The notes beneath the pieces are model-generated. The model was not told the origin of the DNA. It was given only the letters and a program-made list of their open reading frames with translations, and made no database searches. This document shows positions 59,561 to 64,000 of a DNA stretch of 64,000 nucleotides, piece by piece. The DNA is taken from contig NC_081407.1 of NCBI RefSeq assembly GCF_030272615.1, forward strand, positions 136,466,897-136,530,896. The letters run 5' to 3'. Both the position numbers and the translations under genes were made by a program. Source of the DNA: Cryptomeria japonica (taxonomy: Eukaryota; Streptophyta; Pinopsida; Cupressales; Cupressaceae). Numbering within the stretch: the first letter of the stretch is position 1; every line of letters starts with the position of its first letter.

Positions 59561-60010
59561 TAGGATAGACCCTAAAAGGATTGAAGCTATAAATAATGTA
59601 CCTCGGCCAAAGAATGTTAAAGGGATTCAGTCTTTCTTGGGCAAGGTGAATTTTATTAGGAGACTTATAGTTAACTTTGCTGAAATCATTAAGCCTATTG
59701 TTAAATTACTTAAAAAAGATGCAAAGTTTTCTAGGGATGAAGAAGTTGCACAGGCTTTTGACAAAATAAAGAAGACTATTCAGGAAGCACCAGTGCTAAA
59801 ATTGCTTGATTACAGTAAGCCTTTCTCATTATTTTATTTTGCTTCTTATCACACAGTAGCAATAGTTCTGCTTCAAAGGGATGATGAAGGATATGAACAT
59901 CCAATTGCTTGCTATAGAAAATCTTTACAGACTGTTGAGTTAAAGTATGAAATAATGGAAAAATAGGTGTATCCTCTAGTCAAGGCTATTAAGGTATTTC
60001 GTCCTTATCT
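59561..60010 (+). pseudogene. RT-linked RNase H of E
   Basis: APVLKLLDYSKPFSLFYFAS, where the first catalytic Asp of the usual ASD motif appears as ASY, then HPIACYRKSL, ELKYEIMEK followed by TAG (59964), and PLVKAIKVFRPYL. Standard gypsy RNase H fold, point-mutated. Confidence 0.8.
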
Positions 60011-61515
60011 AATAAATGCCCAAATTGTAGCCTATGTACCACATGCAGCTATCAAGGATATCTTGTCCCAGTCTGAAGTAATTGGAAGAAGATGTAGATG
60101 GATAAGCAGAATACAAGAATTTGATCTTGAGATCAAAATCACAAAGCTGGTAAGAGGTCTAGGCTTAGCCAAGTTAATGACTGAGACAAACTTTAAGGAT
60201 ATTGACATAAATAATGTTGAGATTGAAGAAGCTTTTGTAACCAGCATTGAGAGGCAACCATGGTACTTAGATATAGTACACTTCTTGAAGAATGCCTCAT
60301 GTCCAGAGGGTATGACACACAGCCAGAGGAGAACATTAAAGTTAAAATCACAAAAATATGTTCTTATTCAGGGAGACCTGTATTGGAGGAACAGTGATGG
60401 GATGCTACTGATTTGCCTAGATGAATTCCAAGTTGAGAAGGTTCTGAAAGAGATGCAAAGTGGGGTGTGTGGAGGCCACTATTTAGCTAAGACTATTGCT
60501 GGTAGGATAACTAGAGCAGGGTATTATTGGCCAACTTTGTTCAAGGATGCTCATAAATATGTTCAAAAATGTGATCCTTGTCAAAGGTTTTCTTCTATAC
60601 TAAGGTATGTTGGTGCTTTGCCTTTGAATTCTGTTACAGTTGAAGCCCCTTTTGTTCAATGGGGCATTGATTTTATTGGAGAGATAATAGAAAAATCAAG
60701 TAGAGGTCATAGATGGATTCTGGTGGCTACAGACTATTTCACTAAGTGGATTGAAATCATACCTACCAAACAGGCCACTAGTAAGGTAGTCATTACTTTT
60801 TTATGGATAATATAGTGACAAAGTTTGGTGTGCCAGCTAAAATAGTCATGGACAATGCTATGTGCTTCAGGTCTGAGGAGTTTGCAGAGTTTTGTGCTAA
60901 GTATGGGATTATTATGTCATATTCTTCACCCTACCACCCATAGGGAAATGACCAGGCAGAATCGAGTAATAAAAGTCTCCTCAACATCATCAAGAAGATC
61001 CTAGAGGAAAATAAAAGGTCTTGGGATCAAAAACTTAGATTAGCTTTATGGGCTGATAGGGTGACTATAAAAAAGGCTATTGGTATATCCCCTTTTGAGC
61101 TAGTTTATGGAGTGAAAGACAGGTTACCTGTGAATAATTTGCTTCCAGTTTACCAGTTTTTGCAGATTGAAGAACTAGAAATGTCTGAACCCATAGAAGA
61201 AAGAATGATTCAGTTGGTAGAGCTGGAGGAAATCAGGACTGCAGCCCATAAAAGGAATATGAAACTTTAATTATAGTCAAAGTACCTTTTTGATAAAAGG
61301 ACTAGTGCAAGAAATTTTCAAATTGATGATGTGGTGTTGCAGTGGAATGCAAAAGACCAAGACAAAGGCAACCATAATAAAATTGAATCAATGTGGATAG
61401 GCCCTTTAATTGTTTGTGATATCAATGGAAATGATTCATACTTCTTGCAAAGAATGAATGGCGAAGTATAGGAATTTCTAGTGCATGGACAATTCCTGAA
61501 CTATTACTTCTCTTG
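60011..61515 (+). pseudogene. Integrase of E
   Basis: Zinc region GVCGGHYLAKTIAGRITRAG...CDPCQ, with the first His of HHCC apparently Gln (MQSGVCGGH). Core: WGIDFIGEI and VATDYFTKW (first Asp), frameshift in the T-run near 60797, KIVMDNAMCF (second Asp), SSPYHP-stop-GNDQAESSN (Glu). C-terminal part to YYFS stop at 61515, with WIGPLIVCDI. No chromodomain seen, as expected for Tat. It joins cDNA to target DNA in working relatives. Confidence 0.88.
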
Positions 61516-61656
61516 ATCTGTTTCAGTCCATGCACAATAGCAGTAGGCTATATATATTTTAGGTTTTCTTCTGTTAGGGTTTCACTAGTTTGCGTTCCAG
61601 AGTTATTGCCAGATTCTTGTGTTGGTCTTGTGTCCAACCATTCCAGTCAGAGATAC
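61516..61656 (+). other. Untranslated tail of E before the 3' LTR
   Basis: T-rich, ends CCAGTCAGAGATAC. No clear polypurine tract is visible immediately before the LTR; it may be mutated. Confidence 0.5.
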
Positions 61657-64000
61657 TATTGGGACCTATAAAATCTTGAGGGTTTAGGGTTTTTTCTTTT
61701 TCATGAAAATATTTTAAAAAATTAAACCTTTGTAGCAAATTACTGTAATTCATATTGAACTTGAAAGTTTGAACCTTTTTGGTTCAAGGTTCAAGGTTCA
61801 ATTGTTTCTCTTGCATGAGTCATGGCTTTGTAATGTTTTTTAAATAGCAAGTGAGAATGCGTTATGTCAGTTTTGAACCATTTGCAAATCGGTTCAAGGT
61901 TCAAGGTTTAAGCTATTGGAACTCATAAAAATTTGAGTATTTTGGGAGGCCCATTTCAAAATTTTGCATGTGCACTTCCTCCTAGCATGTTTCTGGCAGT
62001 TTTGATTTTTTTCCTTATCGGCAAGACCTACCCCGATCGGCAGGACTCACCCTGATGAGGTCGCAAGTGGTGTGTGTGGTGTTATCAGGTATCAAGTGGA
62101 GCGGTTTCATGTTATCCCGACCACCCGATGACATGGTGCAAGCGGCAGAGATATACATCGATGACATCAGCCATCGGAATAGCGCAATGGAATGCTACCT
62201 TATGACCCGATGGAGCATCATCCGGAGCACAATAACTCATCAGCCATCGGAGGTCAAGTTCTGAAGTTATCCCAATGACTAGATGGAAAGGCCCGGGCAT
62301 GATCTATTTTTCCCACATTGGTTGTGGGGAGGAGCATTTCAATATTTAAAGGCAAAGCCCCATACATATTAAGTGTCAAAGCTTATGGGCTTTTAGCAAG
62401 TACCAGCTCAGAAGTGGTGGGCCCCCCATGTGCATCTCAAAGTGCCCAAAATCTATAGCGGAAAGGCAAAATAACCAATGAGAAAGTTAGGCAGATCAAC
62501 GATGATCGCAAAAGATCCAACAAATGTCGCTATGTCGCGACATAAAGATTGTCACTAGATATCACCGTGACTTGGCGACAAAGCATGTGCTTAAAAGGGG
62601 TGAGTGGTTCAAGTTAAGGATCGAGCAGGTTTGAGCCAATCAGACGGCCAGCACTATACCGCCATGTGAAAGTGCTTGACTGTTAATCATCGCAACTTGG
62701 AGACAAACCACTATCAATGAGCTATGGCTGATAGTTAGTGCAAGCGGTCAAGGTGGACAGTTAAGAAAAGCTTTGTTTCGATGGTTAGCCCAGGGCATGT
62801 TGAGGTGTCAAGAGAGGGATCCCAGAGTAAATCACAAGGCACCATGTGGCATGCAGGTGGCAGACAAACAGGTCCAAGTGGTGGCCAGCTAGACATGCAA
62901 ACAAACCAAGAGTGAATGTTGAACATACCTTGGCTTCGATGGATCTCAAAAGGGACTCATCAAAGGCATCAGTTCCATCGAAAAGGCCCATCGAAGAAAT
63001 TGGAACTAGTCCTGCCAACAAGGTAGAGGCATTGATGAAACTACGGTTTTGATGAGACAATAAAATGACTAGCCAAAGAGGAAGTCTAGCCAAAATAATG
63101 AGAACCAAGGTGGGCCCAAGTCCGGTGGCAGGTCCACATGGTGAGACAGGTGGTGCCCAGGTGGATCTCATGAGCAAACTAGCAGTTGACACATGGTGAT
63201 GTCATGGCACAAGAGAGAGCCACTCAGAAAGAGGCTAATGATCAACAAAATTTCTGAAATCCAATAGAAGATCTGAGGCAGATCAACGGTGGGGTGAAAT
63301 TTTGGGGCTAACCATGACTGTCGTTGTACCGCGGTTGTGAAGTGCCCAAAATGAATACCTTCGCAATAGGTGGTGCCAAAGTGGACTCTGAGAAAATCAT
63401 GAGGTGCCACATGGTGACACGCAGCTGATGAGGTGGAAGGTCCAATGGTGACATGAGGAAGACAGGTGGCATGTCATCAAAATGAACATCGATGAGACCT
63501 TGGCTTCGATGGATCACTATAGGGACTCACCGAAGGCAACAGTTTCATCAACATAAAAGCTGTTGATGAAACTAAGGTTTCGATAAGAATAGAAAGCGAC
63601 TTGCCGAAGGGGAGGTTTGGTCGAAAGATTGAGGCCTAAAAAAAAGAACAAGTGGTGGGTCCAGTGGGACTGTGGTGGTGAATGACCCATGCTCAGGTGG
63701 ATCCGGTGGCCGGTCACAAACTGACACGTAGCACAGATGGATGAAGAGGTAAAGACTAAGCAGGTTTGTGCCAATCTAACAACTGTCACTATACTGCTAT
63801 GTGAAGGTGCCTGATGGTTATCCCTTGCGACATGGTGACTGATGACATGGTAGTTGTGGTGGTAGTTTTGGTGGGCTTAGAGAAAACTAGGAAGTGACAC
63901 ATGGCAGGCCCACCAGAGGAGAGAGTAGCTCAGGTGAATTAACCAGTGGGCATGTCAAGAGGGATCTGACGGTTGGATGGATGATCTAACGGTGGTCATC
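61657..64000 (+). repeat. 3' LTR of E, truncated by the window edge
   Basis: Starts TATTGGGACCTATAAAATCT (TG changed to TA). 2,344 bp present, aligning with 29248-29279 plus 36837-39120. Differences from the 5' copy are frequent, many of them C/T or G/A. Confidence 0.9.

Larger units (their letters stand above)
29248..64000 (+). mobile_element. Element E: giant Ty3/Gypsy Tat/Ogre-like retrotransposon
   Basis: Inserted in ORF2 of B; the 3' end lies beyond the window. It contains nested D (in its 5' LTR) and F (in its RNase H gene). Without them: LTR about 4.3 kb, tRNA-Arg-type primer site, Gag, protease, extra RNase H, reverse transcriptase, RNase H, integrase and 3' LTR. The very long LTR, primer site and second RNase H are hallmarks of the Tat lineage (Ogre, Atlantys relatives). 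Coding regions carry stops and frameshifts throughout. Confidence 0.9.

Overview
The window looks like nuclear DNA of a vascular plant with a large, repeat-rich genome. I see no convincing host gene, rRNA or functional tRNA. Almost every stretch can be assigned to LTR retrotransposons carrying plant-type signals: primer-binding sites matching initiator tRNA-Met or tRNA-Arg, polypurine tracts of the AAAGGGGGAGA type, TG...CA termini and 5-bp target-site duplications (TSDs). I cannot name the species. Nesting this dense suggests a conifer or another giant plant genome, but that is inference.

Layout. 1-1504 is the inverted end of an LTR cut by the window edge. 2135-10417 is element A, split by a solo LTR (4791-6205) that is itself split by a second solo LTR (5049-5687). 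11158-15943 is a Ty1/Copia element whose right half is replaced by an inverted 5' end of a sister copy; the whole composite keeps a perfect GTTAT TSD. 15949-18653 is old sequence, partly a decayed long LTR. From 18659 to the right edge everything lies inside one element, B. C (19905-26655) inserted into B ORF1. E, a Ty3/Gypsy Tat/Ogre-like giant with LTRs of over 4 kb, inserted into B ORF2 at 29248 and runs past the window. D (29280-36836, minus) inserted into the 5' LTR of E. F (45132-58228, minus), a Ty3/Gypsy chromovirus, inserted into the RNase H gene of E. TSDs were read directly for A, both solo LTRs, the Copia composite, C, D and F.

Most notable biology. A, B, C and D form a family of LTR elements with no protease, integrase, reverse transcriptase or RNase H. 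Each has the same two-gene plan: ORF1, a coiled-coil protein with zinc knuckles (Gag-like), and ORF2, about 1,050 codons of a protein I cannot assign. ORF2 is recognisably conserved between A/B/C and the otherwise very different D, which argues for selection on it. The nearby Copia element shares their U5, primer-site and terminal design and is a candidate class of enzymatic partner.

Other points: element E has an additional (archaeal-type) RNase H upstream of reverse transcriptase rather than downstream; F carries a six-unit array of palindromic hairpins in both LTRs; and several A/B/C copies share stop codons at homologous ORF2 positions. Nearly all coding regions are decayed; the only long intact gene is ORF1 of D (404 codons).
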